A stretch of DNA of 64,000 nt from Rhodanobacter sp. (GTDB lineage Bacteria; Pseudomonadota; Gammaproteobacteria; Xanthomonadales; Rhodanobacteraceae). The stretch is taken from assembly GCA_040371205.1 (NCBI GenBank), contig AP031382.1:558001-622000 (forward strand), in the 5' to 3' direction. Shown here one piece after another: positions 31,947 to 40,688 of this stretch. How positions within the stretch are numbered: position 1 is the first letter of the stretch; each line of letters starts with the position of its first letter. Under the pieces are notes generated by a model. That model searched no databases. It was not told the DNA's origin and worked only from the letters and a program-made list of their open reading frames with translations. Made by a program: the position numbers and the translations under genes.

Positions 31947-32569
31947 GGCTGCTCTCCCGTCAGGTCGCCGACACCACCCGACGCAGTGCCGGTGACATAG
32001 GCCTCGCGCGGGCGATCGTTCGTTTCCTCGGTGTCGTGCGAGACCGTGCCAGTGGCCACGGCTACCTTCACGACAGAGAACCCTTCGCGGCCGCGCACCA
32101 GGAGCACGCGATCGCCTGGCCTGAACTCGCCCTGGTCATCCGCTTCGACCACGCTGGTCAGTTGCGAATACGGGCGCCCGTTCTGCATGTAGCGCTGAAC
32201 GAAAATCTGCACTGCGTGGTGCGGCCCCGCACGGTTGCCAAGGGATTGACCTACGGCTCCACCCGCCACGCCGCCAAGAACTCCGCCGAGGCCTCGCGCA
32301 GCATATGAAGTAGAGCCGCGGGTCAACGCGTAGCCTCCTACGGCGCCCACCGTGGCACCAATATAGGTGCCCGGGTTGCTTCCAGTGTTTTGTATCTCGA
32401 CGGATCGCACGGCCACTACGGTCGCCAGCTCGGCAGTCTGCGCACTCAGGGCAGCGCGAGAGTCGTAAACGCTCGCGCTGATGTTCTGGCCAGCGAAGGC
32501 CGAGGTGGTAGCGAAGAGGAGGGAGGCTGCCGCTGCAGCGGCAAGCAGGGTTGAATTCAGGCATTTCAT
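31943..32569 (-). CDS. Periplasmic/outer-membrane glycine-zipper protein, about 208 residues
   Basis: Signal peptide ending AFAGQ, then a glycine-rich hydrophobic stretch (GTYIGATVGAVGGYALTRG ... GGVLGGVAGGAVGQSLG) as in SlyB/Rick17kDa-type outer-membrane proteins, and a C-terminal OB-like part with GDRVLLVRG. No lipobox Cys was seen. The ATG at 32569 is preferred over 32602. ATGA overlap with the next gene. Confidence 0.75.
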   Translation of the reverse strand: MKCLNSTLLAAAAAASLLFATTSAFAGQNISASVYDSRAALSAQTAELATVVAVRSVEIQNTGSNPGTYIGATVGAVGGYALTRGSTSYAARGLGGVLGGVAGGAVGQSLGNRAGPHHAVQIFVQRYMQNGRPYSQLTSVVEADDQGEFRPGDRVLLVRGREGFSVVKVAVATGTVSHDTEETNDRPREAYVTGTASGGVGDLTGEQP

Positions 32570-32614
32570 TGGGGCGATCTCCAAGTGGGTGAGGGCGAGC
32601 AAGCGGCGGTCGGA

Positions 32615-34795
32615 TTAGTTCCACCCCCAACTCATGCCAACGCCAATCGAGCGAACAGCTCCACTGATAGCGGCCTTCACGTGCCACTCGTAGCTGCCGT
32701 CGTCACTCACGTGCCGGAAGCCGACGGCAACCCCGTTGTGGCCCCCTTGCCAGCCAAGGCCGACGCCGAAGGAATTCCGGAAGTCGCGGTACTCCACGTT
32801 GCTCATCGCCGCGCTGGCCGCACCGGTGCGGTTGATCTGGTCAGACAGCCCAGCCACCTTCGCGTCGGTGTATGCCTGAGCCCAATTTTTCACCGCGCCC
32901 ACCTGCTGATCGGTGTAGGCATTCGCGGCCACCTGCGCCTGGAAGAGCTGCCCGCCGTTGACGGCCTGCGTGCTGCCGCTCGACACCTGCCCGTTTGCGA
33001 CTCCGGTGATGACGTTGTTTCCGTTGTCGAGGCCCGCCGTGGTGATGCTCACGTTGTCACCGCTGGCCGACGTGATGCTCACGCCATTGCCGCTGGTCAC
33101 CGTCGTGTTGCCCTTGCCATCGGTCGTGGTGACCGAGGTGAGCGACAAGTTGGGGTTCGTGGACACCACGTCCTGGCCGGCAGCGTTCTGCGTCACCTCG
33201 ATGTTGTTGCCAGCCGTGACGGTCGCGTTGCTCCCTGCCGGCCCCTGCGGACCCACAGGCCCCGGACTGCCACCACCGGTGGGCAGGTTGTTGATCGCAC
33301 CCCAGATCGCGTTCTGGCCGTTGTCTAGCGCCGTCAGCGCCGACCCGACGTCGTAGTAAGTGCCGGCGGCGTATGGGCTCGTAAAGATGTAAGTCGGCGC
33401 CGTGCTGGTCATGAGGTTCGCGCCGGCCCCAAAGATCGAGGTCACCGTTTGACCTTGGCCCATCGTCATCGCATCGCTTGTGTCGATACCGGGCGAGATG
33501 TTGACCAAGCGCCGAGTCACACCTGTGGTGTCGTTGCCGAAGCTCACCGTATTCGCTTGATCGGCCAAGCTGTAGTTTCCGATGGCGGTAGCGAAGGCCG
33601 CGGGGGCTGAGGCTTGGTAACCGAACGCTTCTGAACCGATGCCCGGGGCGCTCGCTCCGTAGCCGACGGCCGTGTCCTGTCCACCGGTGCCCGCCACCGC
33701 CGAGCCTTGGGTGCCAGCAGCAGCGTTGATGCCGACAGCGGTGTTGTAGGACGTGGTGGCGTTGCCCGCGGCGGAACCCGCACCGACAGCGGTGCCGTTC
33801 GTGCCCAGGGCACTCGCGGGAGTCGTGGTGTCAGTAGAAGCCAGCCACACCGGGGCGCTGCCGCCACCCGAGGGCAAGCCCGTGATGCGGTTGTCGAGAT
33901 AGGTCAGTGCAGAACCAACGTTGTTGAAGACGTTTCCGCTCAGAGAGTATGTCGGGGCCGTCCAGGTGCCGTTGCTGAAACCGGCGCCGCCGCCCAGGTA
34001 GCTCATCGCTTTATTGAGCTGGTCGATGGCCACGGCATCGTTTGCATACACACCATCGGCCAATTGCTCGATGGTGCGATTGCCCACGCCCACCGCGTTG
34101 CTGTCATTGACGACGGTGTTGGCACCCAAGGCCACGCTGTTCTGCGTGGCGTTGCCCACGCTGGCTTGGTAACCCAGCACCACGTTGTTGGCGGCGACAT
34201 AAGGCGCCGCCGCGCGGTATCCGATGACGACGTTGCCGCCACCGATCAATGTTCCGTTGTTGCCGCCGCTCGATGAAGCGCCCGCACCAATGGTCACGTC
34301 GTAGTTGCCGCCGGCATTCGCACCAGCGCCCAAGCCCAGGGAGGCCGCTCCGCCCGTGTTGGCGTAAGGGCCAACGGCCACCGAACCCGCATACTGCGGA
34401 TTGAGGTTTGGCATGGCCCCGTTGATGCTGCTGTTGTAGTTGACGGCCGACTGGATGCCGAGGGAAACGCCGTTCATCCCACCGCTGATCTGGCTCAACG
34501 TGCCGCCGGCAAAGCCCGTGCTGCCAGCACCGATGTTCGCGCCGTAGCCGATGGCAGTTCCGCCCGGCATCGTGCTGGCTGTACCAACTGAGGAATTGAT
34601 CCCGATGGACGTGTTGTTGCCATCGCCTGTCGACGTTCCACCCAGAAGCACGTCATACCCATTGGGGTCATTCGTGGCCGGGTTCGGGTTGACGCAGAGA
34701 TACGTGTAAGGGCACTGGATGTTACTGGTCTGCGCATGCGCCACCGGCGCCGCCAAGACGGCCAGCAACATGAGGGGGAGGAAGCGACGGATCAT
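32615..34795 (-). CDS. YadA-like trimeric autotransporter adhesin, 726 residues
   Basis: Signal peptide (LAAPVAHA), then a head made of many short repeats typical of YadA heads (GTAIGYGANIG, AVGVGN, SVALGANTVV, TAVGYGASAPG). A short collagen-like segment (GPVGPQGPAG) follows, then a stalk with repeated NGxSIT strands, a coiled neck, and a C-terminal YadA anchor (about the last 80 residues, ending GVGMSWGWN). Three chains would form one outer-membrane barrel and a surface fibre. Such adhesins bind surfaces or other cells; inside a transfer operon it could hold donor and recipient together. Confidence 0.9.
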   Translation of the reverse strand: MIRRFLPLMLLAVLAAPVAHAQTSNIQCPYTYLCVNPNPATNDPNGYDVLLGGTSTGDGNNTSIGINSSVGTASTMPGGTAIGYGANIGAGSTGFAGGTLSQISGGMNGVSLGIQSAVNYNSSINGAMPNLNPQYAGSVAVGPYANTGGAASLGLGAGANAGGNYDVTIGAGASSSGGNNGTLIGGGNVVIGYRAAAPYVAANNVVLGYQASVGNATQNSVALGANTVVNDSNAVGVGNRTIEQLADGVYANDAVAIDQLNKAMSYLGGGAGFSNGTWTAPTYSLSGNVFNNVGSALTYLDNRITGLPSGGGSAPVWLASTDTTTPASALGTNGTAVGAGSAAGNATTSYNTAVGINAAAGTQGSAVAGTGGQDTAVGYGASAPGIGSEAFGYQASAPAAFATAIGNYSLADQANTVSFGNDTTGVTRRLVNISPGIDTSDAMTMGQGQTVTSIFGAGANLMTSTAPTYIFTSPYAAGTYYDVGSALTALDNGQNAIWGAINNLPTGGGSPGPVGPQGPAGSNATVTAGNNIEVTQNAAGQDVVSTNPNLSLTSVTTTDGKGNTTVTSGNGVSITSASGDNVSITTAGLDNGNNVITGVANGQVSSGSTQAVNGGQLFQAQVAANAYTDQQVGAVKNWAQAYTDAKVAGLSDQINRTGAASAAMSNVEYRDFRNSFGVGLGWQGGHNGVAVGFRHVSDDGSYEWHVKAAISGAVRSIGVGMSWGWN

Positions 34796-34845
34796 GAGGG
34801 GAGCTCTCAACGAGGAAGGGGCGAGAGCTCAGGGCCCTCTTCCAG

Positions 34846-34879
34846 CAGTGAAATGAATCGCCCACGGCTCGCAAGCCCC
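34846..34879 (-). promoter_or_regulatory. Operon-head motif, copy 4
   Basis: Minus strand: GGGGCTTGCGAGCCGTGGGC then GATTCATTTCACTG, 51 bases before the ATG at 34795. This copy and copy 5 share 32 of 34 positions or more although they head operons 23 kb apart on opposite strands. Confidence 0.8.
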
Positions 34880-34892
34880 GGTCACCAGGCAT

Positions 34893-34917
34893 AAAAAAAC
34901 CGCCCCGAGGGGCGGTT
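34893..34917 (-). terminator. Rho-independent terminator with T7 run
   Basis: AACCGCCCC and GGGGCGGTT form a 9-bp stem around GA; the minus strand continues TTTTTTT. It ends the 38669-34941 operon directly before copy 4 of the operon-head motif. Confidence 0.9.
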
Positions 34918-34940
34918 GAGAGCGGAGGAAAGATGATGGT

Positions 34941-35867
34941 TTACTCGAAGTGATGCCAAGAGCTTTTACCGCTCTTGTTCCAGGCACGATGCTGTTCGAG
35001 CAAAGCCTTGGTTTCCCGCTTTCTGTTCGCTTCAAATTCCGCATCGCTGGCGCGTTGCATTTCCTTAGCTTTTCGAATGAGTCGAAGGCGCTTCACTGCA
35101 TCTGGAGTAGTGCTAATGAAGGCTTCTTCGGGCCACTTGTTTGATCGGAACTCTGCTTCATGCTGCTTCAGCCAATCAAAAAACTTCGGATTTTCGTCCG
35201 CAGCTTCTACATGAACCCGAGTCGCCTGAGTGAACTGGTCTTTCTCAACGATGGCGAAATACCACTGAGAAAGGTTGTGGTGATGGGTGACCGCGCGGTC
35301 GTAGAGCTTCGACTCAACGGTGACCGTTTTGGTGGATGCGTTGTATGTGGCAGCTTGGCCCGTGACCGAATGAATGTAACTACTTCCACCCCCAACTAGA
35401 CCATGGTTTGCCAACTCATGAGCGGCTACGTTGGCCAATTGGTAGCCTGGCATGACGGCCTTTTCGATCGTCGTCCAAGAGTCTCGTTGTCGTGCATATT
35501 GCAGACTCCCCAATGGGGCAGTGCGCGTGATCCAACCATCAATGTAAGTTCGCGCAGAAAACGTCACGGTCTTTGCCGTGTGGTCAACCTTCACCTCGAA
35601 GGTCTCGTCCTTGTAGTGATCCGAAGTGAAGATGCTGATCTTCAACTTCCGGTTCGCCGTCCTACTTTTTCCGTGTCTGTCTTGCTTGGACGACGCGAGG
35701 TTGGACAGTACACGCCAGATTCCTGCTGACAAGACAAGAAAGACGACCAAGCTAACCAGGATGCTTTGGCCCATGAGATAGCGGATCGGAGTGAAGATGA
35801 CACATGCCAGGATGCAGCCGATGAGGCCTAGGACGAGAGACAGGACGACGCGGAGAAACGCCTTCAT
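34941..35867 (-). CDS. Inner-membrane protein with large cytoplasmic domain, 308 residues
   Basis: Two transmembrane helices (about 5-25 and 33-53), then about 250 hydrophilic residues: a beta-rich part (KLKISIFTSDHYKDETFEVKV, KTVTFSARTYIDG) and a charged helical end. The ATG at 35867 was chosen because it is two bases after the previous stop and has AAGG upstream. A HELANHG segment near the middle resembles a metalloprotease HExxH only loosely. Codon use is less GC-rich than in the flanking genes. Function unknown. Confidence 0.7.
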   Translation of the reverse strand: MKAFLRVVLSLVLGLIGCILACVIFTPIRYLMGQSILVSLVVFLVLSAGIWRVLSNLASSKQDRHGKSRTANRKLKISIFTSDHYKDETFEVKVDHTAKTVTFSARTYIDGWITRTAPLGSLQYARQRDSWTTIEKAVMPGYQLANVAAHELANHGLVGGGSSYIHSVTGQAATYNASTKTVTVESKLYDRAVTHHHNLSQWYFAIVEKDQFTQATRVHVEAADENPKFFDWLKQHEAEFRSNKWPEEAFISTTPDAVKRLRLIRKAKEMQRASDAEFEANRKRETKALLEQHRAWNKSGKSSWHHFE

Positions 35868-35869
35868 AC

Positions 35870-36154
35870 TCAATTCGCCTTCTTTTGAATCACCACCATC
35901 CAGCTGTTCAACGAGTGTGCCGGATCGGCCATGCTGGCTACAACAGATTGAACAGACACAATGCCCCAGCCCGCTTGCGCCAACTGCGGCAGCGTGTGGG
36001 TGCCGGCACGCGGGCACACGAGCTCCGTGGAACTGGAGAGGCGGTTGGCCGGGTCGGGACTCGGAGTCGAGTAGCACACGTCCGCATCCCCACCCGACGC
36101 CGCCAGTGAAGTGAGGGGAAGCGCAAGAAATGCAATCGCAAGCAGGGTCTTCAT
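35870..36154 (-). CDS. Small periplasmic protein, 94 residues
   Basis: Signal peptide MKTLLAIAFLALPLTSLAA, then a short mature domain with two Cys (DVCYST, ELVCPR). No lipobox. It starts two bases after the stop of the preceding gene. No recognised family; a small exported component of the transfer operon. Confidence 0.7.
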   Translation of the reverse strand: MKTLLAIAFLALPLTSLAASGGDADVCYSTPSPDPANRLSSSTELVCPRAGTHTLPQLAQAGWGIVSVQSVVASMADPAHSLNSWMVVIQKKAN

Positions 36155-36156
36155 GG

Positions 36157-37077
36157 CTAGCGTCCTATGGGGTTCGGAGTGATCGGCGGAGTCAGTACAA
36201 GTCGGGTGGCATCGTTTTCCAACACGATCTTGTCCACGATGACGGTCACGTCGTACATCGTGTGGTGCATCTGCCACGTGCTCTTTCGTGGGTTCCTGGG
36301 CGACTCGACGTGATAGAACACTTCAGATGCCTGCGATAGTTGTTCCCACTGCATCTTCAGCGCCGGATCAGCGTTAAACAGCATGTAGAAGCCGTGACCA
36401 ACCCAGCCAGGTGAGGCGGAGCCGGGATTGAACCAATTCGGGCCAACGATGCGAAAATCCGTGTCGCTGGGGCTGCTGATCGGTAGGCCGCCGCCTTCTC
36501 CGAATTGAAGAACCCCCTTGCCCGATGGCAGCGGGTGGTTGAAGGGATCCCAATCCAGCCAGATCTTTTGAACTGTGCCGCGCGTGTAGAACTTGCCGGA
36601 ACCGGCGACTTGCTGAGCAATCTGCGCCATGCGATGGCGCACTGTCTCCATCGTGGCGGATGGGTCGTTCTGCTGCTCCCGAGAGAGGCAGTAAGTTGCG
36701 TCTTGGGGAGTCAGTTCGGTGCGATGCAAGATCGCATAGCCAAGGTATCGGTCGTCGCATGTGGGATACCCGCCCACGGGGGAGTTGAACTGGTTAAGGG
36801 AGGCGGTTCCCAGACGCAGGTGCATTGCCCCGTCAATAGTGTCTGGGGTCCACTTCGGATAGTGCCAGTCCAAATGGCCAATCTTCGAATGCAGCCCATC
36901 TCCTGTGCTGGGTGGTGCATAAGCCTGTGAAGACTGTGGGGCCACTTTGTTTGCCACAGCATTCGACACGGCTTGACCCAATCGGGACAGTAACGATTGC
37001 GCGTCGGCAGGGATCCCTGCGCCTGCGAAAACCAGCACGGCAAGCGTGCTGGCGTAAAGAGATATGCGGTTCGTCAT
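36157..37077 (-). CDS. Exported protein, 306 residues
   Basis: Signal peptide ending PADAQ, an Ala/Gln-rich linker, then a mostly beta domain with many Trp and Tyr. The C-terminal part ends VTVIVDKIVLENDATRLVL, similar to the end of the lipoprotein encoded upstream (VQAVITKVQILDKNGQVLF), so the two may share a fold. The signature MLHRTELTPQDATYCL includes a Cys and there is another in YPTCDDRYLG. No family recognised. Confidence 0.7.
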   Translation of the reverse strand: MTNRISLYASTLAVLVFAGAGIPADAQSLLSRLGQAVSNAVANKVAPQSSQAYAPPSTGDGLHSKIGHLDWHYPKWTPDTIDGAMHLRLGTASLNQFNSPVGGYPTCDDRYLGYAILHRTELTPQDATYCLSREQQNDPSATMETVRHRMAQIAQQVAGSGKFYTRGTVQKIWLDWDPFNHPLPSGKGVLQFGEGGGLPISSPSDTDFRIVGPNWFNPGSASPGWVGHGFYMLFNADPALKMQWEQLSQASEVFYHVESPRNPRKSTWQMHHTMYDVTVIVDKIVLENDATRLVLTPPITPNPIGR

Positions 37078-37091
37078 GTTCGGTCTCCGAC

Positions 37092-37850
37092 TCAGTGTGG
37101 GGCAGCTTGCTCAAAGAGCACTTGCCCGTTCTTGTCAAGGATCTGAACCTTCGTGATGACGGCCTGTACCGTCGGCGTCTGGCTTTCGTCAGTGCCTTGG
37201 ACGAAGGCAAAAATCTTGAAGTGCAAGGCCTGCCACTGCCCCCGAAGGCCTTCAATCGCACGTGCCTTGGCTTCGTCAGGAACCACGAAGCGCTGGAACG
37301 CCGAGCCGTTGGTTACGCCGAGGTTGTAGCCGTAGGCGTCTGAAAAGCTCATGTAACCGGTGGGGGAGAAGAGCGCTGAGTTATCCGGGAAGCTGTGCGT
37401 GCCGAAATCGTAGGGGCCGAGCTGGGGCGTGTTGTCCGTCCATGTGATGTACGGATGTGCCTTGGCATCGGCGATCCCGGCATCCAGCTTGGGCTGAATC
37501 GCGGTCAGTAGATCGTGCTTCTTGAAAGCATCCGATTCCATGCGATACGCGCTGGAGTAGATCTGGGCCATCTTGTCGTAGTTCGGCGGCATGCCGGAGA
37601 ACGCCGCATCGAGGAACATCACCTGCGGCCCCTTCGTGATTTCCACATAGGTGCTGTCGGGCGTGCTCCAGTCGGGCTGGGGAAGGCTGGCGGCTTTTGC
37701 CGTCTGGGCGGCTTGCTGGACCGCAGCGGGTGCGAGGGCTCCGCTAAGCGTGGGCTGGCTGGCCGGGGCAGCCGTGTTCGGAGCGGACTTGGAGCAAGCA
37801 GCGAGCAGCGCGACGGCCAAAGCAGTGGCCGCAATCTTCGTGTAAGACAT
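37092..37850 (-). CDS. Lipoprotein, 252 residues
   Basis: Signal with the lipobox LAAC (Cys at about residue 19). After a Pro/Ala linker the mature domain is soluble, with YITWTDNTPQLGPYDFGTHSFPD in the middle. The end resembles the end of the 36157 product. It resembles DUF4852-type proteins by general appearance only. The likely place is the outer membrane, facing the periplasm. Confidence 0.7.
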   Translation of the reverse strand: MSYTKIAATALAVALLAACSKSAPNTAAPASQPTLSGALAPAAVQQAAQTAKAASLPQPDWSTPDSTYVEITKGPQVMFLDAAFSGMPPNYDKMAQIYSSAYRMESDAFKKHDLLTAIQPKLDAGIADAKAHPYITWTDNTPQLGPYDFGTHSFPDNSALFSPTGYMSFSDAYGYNLGVTNGSAFQRFVVPDEAKARAIEGLRGQWQALHFKIFAFVQGTDESQTPTVQAVITKVQILDKNGQVLFEQAAPH

Positions 37851-37862
37851 GTGTTTCCCCTG

Positions 37863-38669
37863 TTAGGCGTGGGTGGTGTAGCGCTTGAAGCCGATGACGG
37901 CGAGGGTGAGGCTGAGCAGAAGGACGAGCCAGAAGCCGAAGCCGAAGGACACAGCCTTGCTGATCTGATTGCCCATCTGATCGGCCATGCTCTGCACCAT
38001 CGCCTGTGCCTGGCTGCCGCCCATCTGGCCAGCGGCATCAATGGCCTGGGACACCAGCGAATGGAGCTGCCAACGCACCCGCACGAAGGCGAGGATGAGC
38101 ATCACCAGCGGGGACGCATGGAGGAGGGAGGCCCATCGTGGACGCAGCCACGCCACCGCCCACGGGACGAGCACGGCCACCAGCCCGAGGAAAGCCCAGA
38201 ACCCGAAGCTGGATTCGGCACCCGATGAGGACAGCTGGATGCCGAGGATGTCGGAGACGCTGAAGCTCTTGGAGTAACCGAAGCCCGAGTTGATCGTCAG
38301 GGCTGGGAGGAAGAACCAGCCAATGAACAAGACGGCGGCCACGATCATGGTGGCCAGGCCCATGCGGTTGCGGACCACCTGGAGTGCGGCCTTTCCTTGG
38401 GCGGCCGCCTGCTGGCCGTGATCCCCGGCGAGTCCGGCGAACTGCCCCAGTTTTTCCTTGGCAAGCGTCTGCGCATCAATGACTACGATGCGCGTGGGTT
38501 TCCCACCGTCATCGAGCGTCACTTCAACGGTTTGATTGGCGGCCGGGGCGATGGGTGACTGCCAAACATGGGCAAGCTGAAACGGGATCTGCTGACCGTC
38601 CAGGAAAAGCAGGCCGGTGTTGTCACCCGTCGGTACCTGCAGAACGGTCCCCCGTTGAGGGTTCTTCAT
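37863..38669 (-). CDS. Membrane protein with cold-shock-like N-terminal domain, 268 residues
   Basis: Residues 1-70 look like a cold-shock/OB barrel (GTVLQVPTGDNTGLLFLDGQQIPFQ ... VEVTLDDGGKPTRIVVID). Four to five transmembrane helices follow (about 100-265). The ATG at 38669 follows AGGGGA; the longer frame includes the divergent promoter. First gene of the 38669-34941 operon. Cold-shock domains joined to membrane helices are known in bacteria, but their role is not clear. Confidence 0.7.
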   Translation of the reverse strand: MKNPQRGTVLQVPTGDNTGLLFLDGQQIPFQLAHVWQSPIAPAANQTVEVTLDDGGKPTRIVVIDAQTLAKEKLGQFAGLAGDHGQQAAAQGKAALQVVRNRMGLATMIVAAVLFIGWFFLPALTINSGFGYSKSFSVSDILGIQLSSSGAESSFGFWAFLGLVAVLVPWAVAWLRPRWASLLHASPLVMLILAFVRVRWQLHSLVSQAIDAAGQMGGSQAQAMVQSMADQMGNQISKAVSFGFGFWLVLLLSLTLAVIGFKRYTTHA

Positions 38670-38803
38670 CGTCAATGTCCCCTGTAGCACGCGCTGCGCC
38701 ATCCCTAGCCCGGCTGGCAGCGCACAGCGGGGCGGCCAGACCCTGGCCTGAGGTGGATCATGCCACCGTGAGAACAAGGAAAGCTGAATAACGATTGACG
38801 AAA

Positions 38804-38819
38804 TGGCTACATACAGCCA
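38804..38819. promoter_or_regulatory. Operator-like inverted repeat upstream of the XRE regulator
   Basis: TGGCT-ACATAC-AGCCA, with TTGACG a few bases upstream (38795-38800), in the divergent region between the 38669 operon and the XRE gene. The placement fits autoregulation by the XRE protein. Confidence 0.45.
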
Positions 38820-38897
38820 CATCGACAGATATAGAAATCGGAAAACGAGTGTTTCGGGCCGACGCATATTGTTGGAGACCGCAGAAGCAGGCGGTCC

Positions 38898-39203
38898 ATG
38901 GCCCAGTCATCCAAGTCAAAGAGCATCGATAAGCGGGAGTACGAAGTCGTCACCGGGTTGCTCCGGACGCTTCGAATTCGCGCCAACCTCACCCAGCAGG
39001 AACTGGGTGAGGCGCTGGGCCGTGGACAGGGGTTCGTCTCTGCCTGCGAGCTGGGCGCACGGCGCTTGGATACCCTACAAGTGCGGGAGTGGTGCCAGGC
39101 TTGCGGCACGAGCTACACAGACTTTGCCCGTCGCCTGGACGAGACCCTGGAGCTGCTGACCGTGGCAGAGAAGCCCCCGAAAAAGAAACGCCGCCCGGGG
39201 TGA
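38898..39203 (+). CDS. XRE-family transcription regulator, 101 residues
   Basis: A Cro/C1-type helix-turn-helix at residues about 20-75 (LRTLRIRANLTQQELGEALGRGQGFVSACELGARRLDTL). A short Lys-rich tail follows. It is divergent from the envelope operon 38669-34941, so it may control that operon and itself. It is also a candidate reader of the five-copy operon-head motif, though no evidence links them. Confidence 0.9.
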   Translation: MAQSSKSKSIDKREYEVVTGLLRTLRIRANLTQQELGEALGRGQGFVSACELGARRLDTLQVREWCQACGTSYTDFARRLDETLELLTVAEKPPKKKRRPG

Positions 39204-39347
39204 GTGGGACGGCGGCCGGTCATCCTTGTCGCAGCCGTGGCCCGCTTGGGTAGTCCGGCACGCCATCTTGAGCCTGAATCGATGGTGCTGACAAGACTGC
39301 TTCAATCGAAAATAGAGTTTTATCCTGCCCCTTAGGAGGCAGGACTC

Positions 39348-39539
39348 ATGTTGAATCCAACGGATGAAGGACGGAAGCGCTATCCCCCTGATGGCGTCTA
39401 CCGGGAAGCAGCAGACGTGGGGCCGGTCAGCTGCAAGTGCGGTTCTAGCTGCCGGACCCCGTGTATCGGCGAGTGTGGCTGCCTTGCCTGTGCAATCAGA
39501 TACTGCCGCGAGCAGAACGATCTCCTGACCAACGACTGA
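39348..39539 (+). CDS. Cysteine-rich small protein, 63 residues
   Basis: Eight Cys lie within about 25 residues (VSCKCGSSCRTPC, then GECGCLACAIRYC), a pattern for zinc or disulfide knots. No signal peptide. TTAGGAGG precedes the ATG at 39348. It stands between the XRE gene and a lipoprotein gene. No family recognised. Confidence 0.65.
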   Translation: MLNPTDEGRKRYPPDGVYREAADVGPVSCKCGSSCRTPCIGECGCLACAIRYCREQNDLLTND

Positions 39540-39568
39540 TTTATCCTATCCCCATCCAACAGGGGGCC

Positions 39569-40588
39569 ATGGACATGCGGCACTGGATCATGATCGTCGG
39601 GTGCGGCGTGCTTGCCGCGTGTTCCCATGCCGGGGCTGCCAACACTGAGGCACCCCCAGCCGCGAGTCCGCAGAGCATCTCGGGCACCTATGTCGGCGGG
39701 GGCCATGACCCGGCCACGGATCAGGTCTTCATCCAGGCGTTGCGCCTCACGCAATCAGCGCCAGGCCAGTTCACCGGCACCCTCGAAACCAACATGCTCA
39801 ACCAGGCGGGCAAGGACACCGCCTCCACGCAGAACGTGAGCGGCTCTTACGACGGCAGCCACGTGACCATCGTGCTCGACAGCGGCCTGGGCCACACGAA
39901 CCGCAACGCCACGTGGACCGCCGGCACGATCACGATGACGTGGATGGGCGACAACGGGCAACTCGACACCGAACGCTTCGAGTCCAAGACCGACGCGCAA
40001 TACGCCGCAATCCTCCAGGCCATGGGCACAGCCCGGCAACAACTGGTGGCGGAGCACAACGCCGCTGAGCAGGGTGCCGCTGAGGACAAAGCGACGGGAG
40101 AGCTGGTGGCCAGCCTTCAACGCTTTCTGAGCAAGGAAGCGACTTGGACAGCAGCGCCGCTTGAAAAAGAACGGAGCAAGGCCCTGGCGTTCGGGGACGC
40201 CGGGCTGACGAAGATCAACCGCCTGCTGGCTCAGCATCAGGGCCCTTCTGATGCGGTGGCGGGTGAAGTGGACGCCACGTTGAACCAGGGCCAGTTCTCA
40301 CTCGGCCAGACGATGGACGCCACGGACTCCACCATCGCCTCCGGCCGACGCCGCATGGCGGGCCTCGACCAGGCATTGGCCACGTCCCCCTGTCTCATGC
40401 CCGATGACAGCTTGCGGCCGGGAGCCCGCCCATCGTGCGCGCCGCTCCCCGCGTTGGCCCAGCGATACCACGCGGTTCACGCCCAGGCGATCGCCATGCT
40501 GGATGAGGGCAACCGCCTCACCGCGCAGACGCGTGCTGATTACGCGGCGAAAGTGAAGGAAGCGGACAGCTTGACCCAATCCCGATGA
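39569..40588 (+). CDS. Lipoprotein, 339 residues
   Basis: Signal with the lipobox VLAAC. The N-terminal mature half (about 35-125) is a beta domain with repeated T/S strands (FTGTLETNML, NVSGSYDGSHVTIVLD, ATWTAGTITMTW). The rest is helical and charged. Start at 39569, after AGGGGG. Function unknown; likely periplasmic side of a membrane. Confidence 0.75.
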   Translation: MDMRHWIMIVGCGVLAACSHAGAANTEAPPAASPQSISGTYVGGGHDPATDQVFIQALRLTQSAPGQFTGTLETNMLNQAGKDTASTQNVSGSYDGSHVTIVLDSGLGHTNRNATWTAGTITMTWMGDNGQLDTERFESKTDAQYAAILQAMGTARQQLVAEHNAAEQGAAEDKATGELVASLQRFLSKEATWTAAPLEKERSKALAFGDAGLTKINRLLAQHQGPSDAVAGEVDATLNQGQFSLGQTMDATDSTIASGRRRMAGLDQALATSPCLMPDDSLRPGARPSCAPLPALAQRYHAVHAQAIAMLDEGNRLTAQTRADYAAKVKEADSLTQSR

Positions 40589-40688
40589 TCGAAATGCCGT
40601 AATTGGGCGATTCAAAGGCATGGTTTCGGCATCGCACCGCTGAAACGCCGGCCTACGATGGGGCCTCCAACCACCCAGGAGTCCTCCA

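Noticed and set aside
34829-34879. Conserved leader peptide (CEPWAIHF) encoded by the operon-head motif
   Set aside because: Some copies read through in frame, but copy 1 has a stop and copies 2 and 5 change residues, so conservation is at DNA level.
35100-35420. Zinc protease site (HELANHG) in the 34941 product
   Set aside because: The pattern is not HExxH and no further ligand could be placed.
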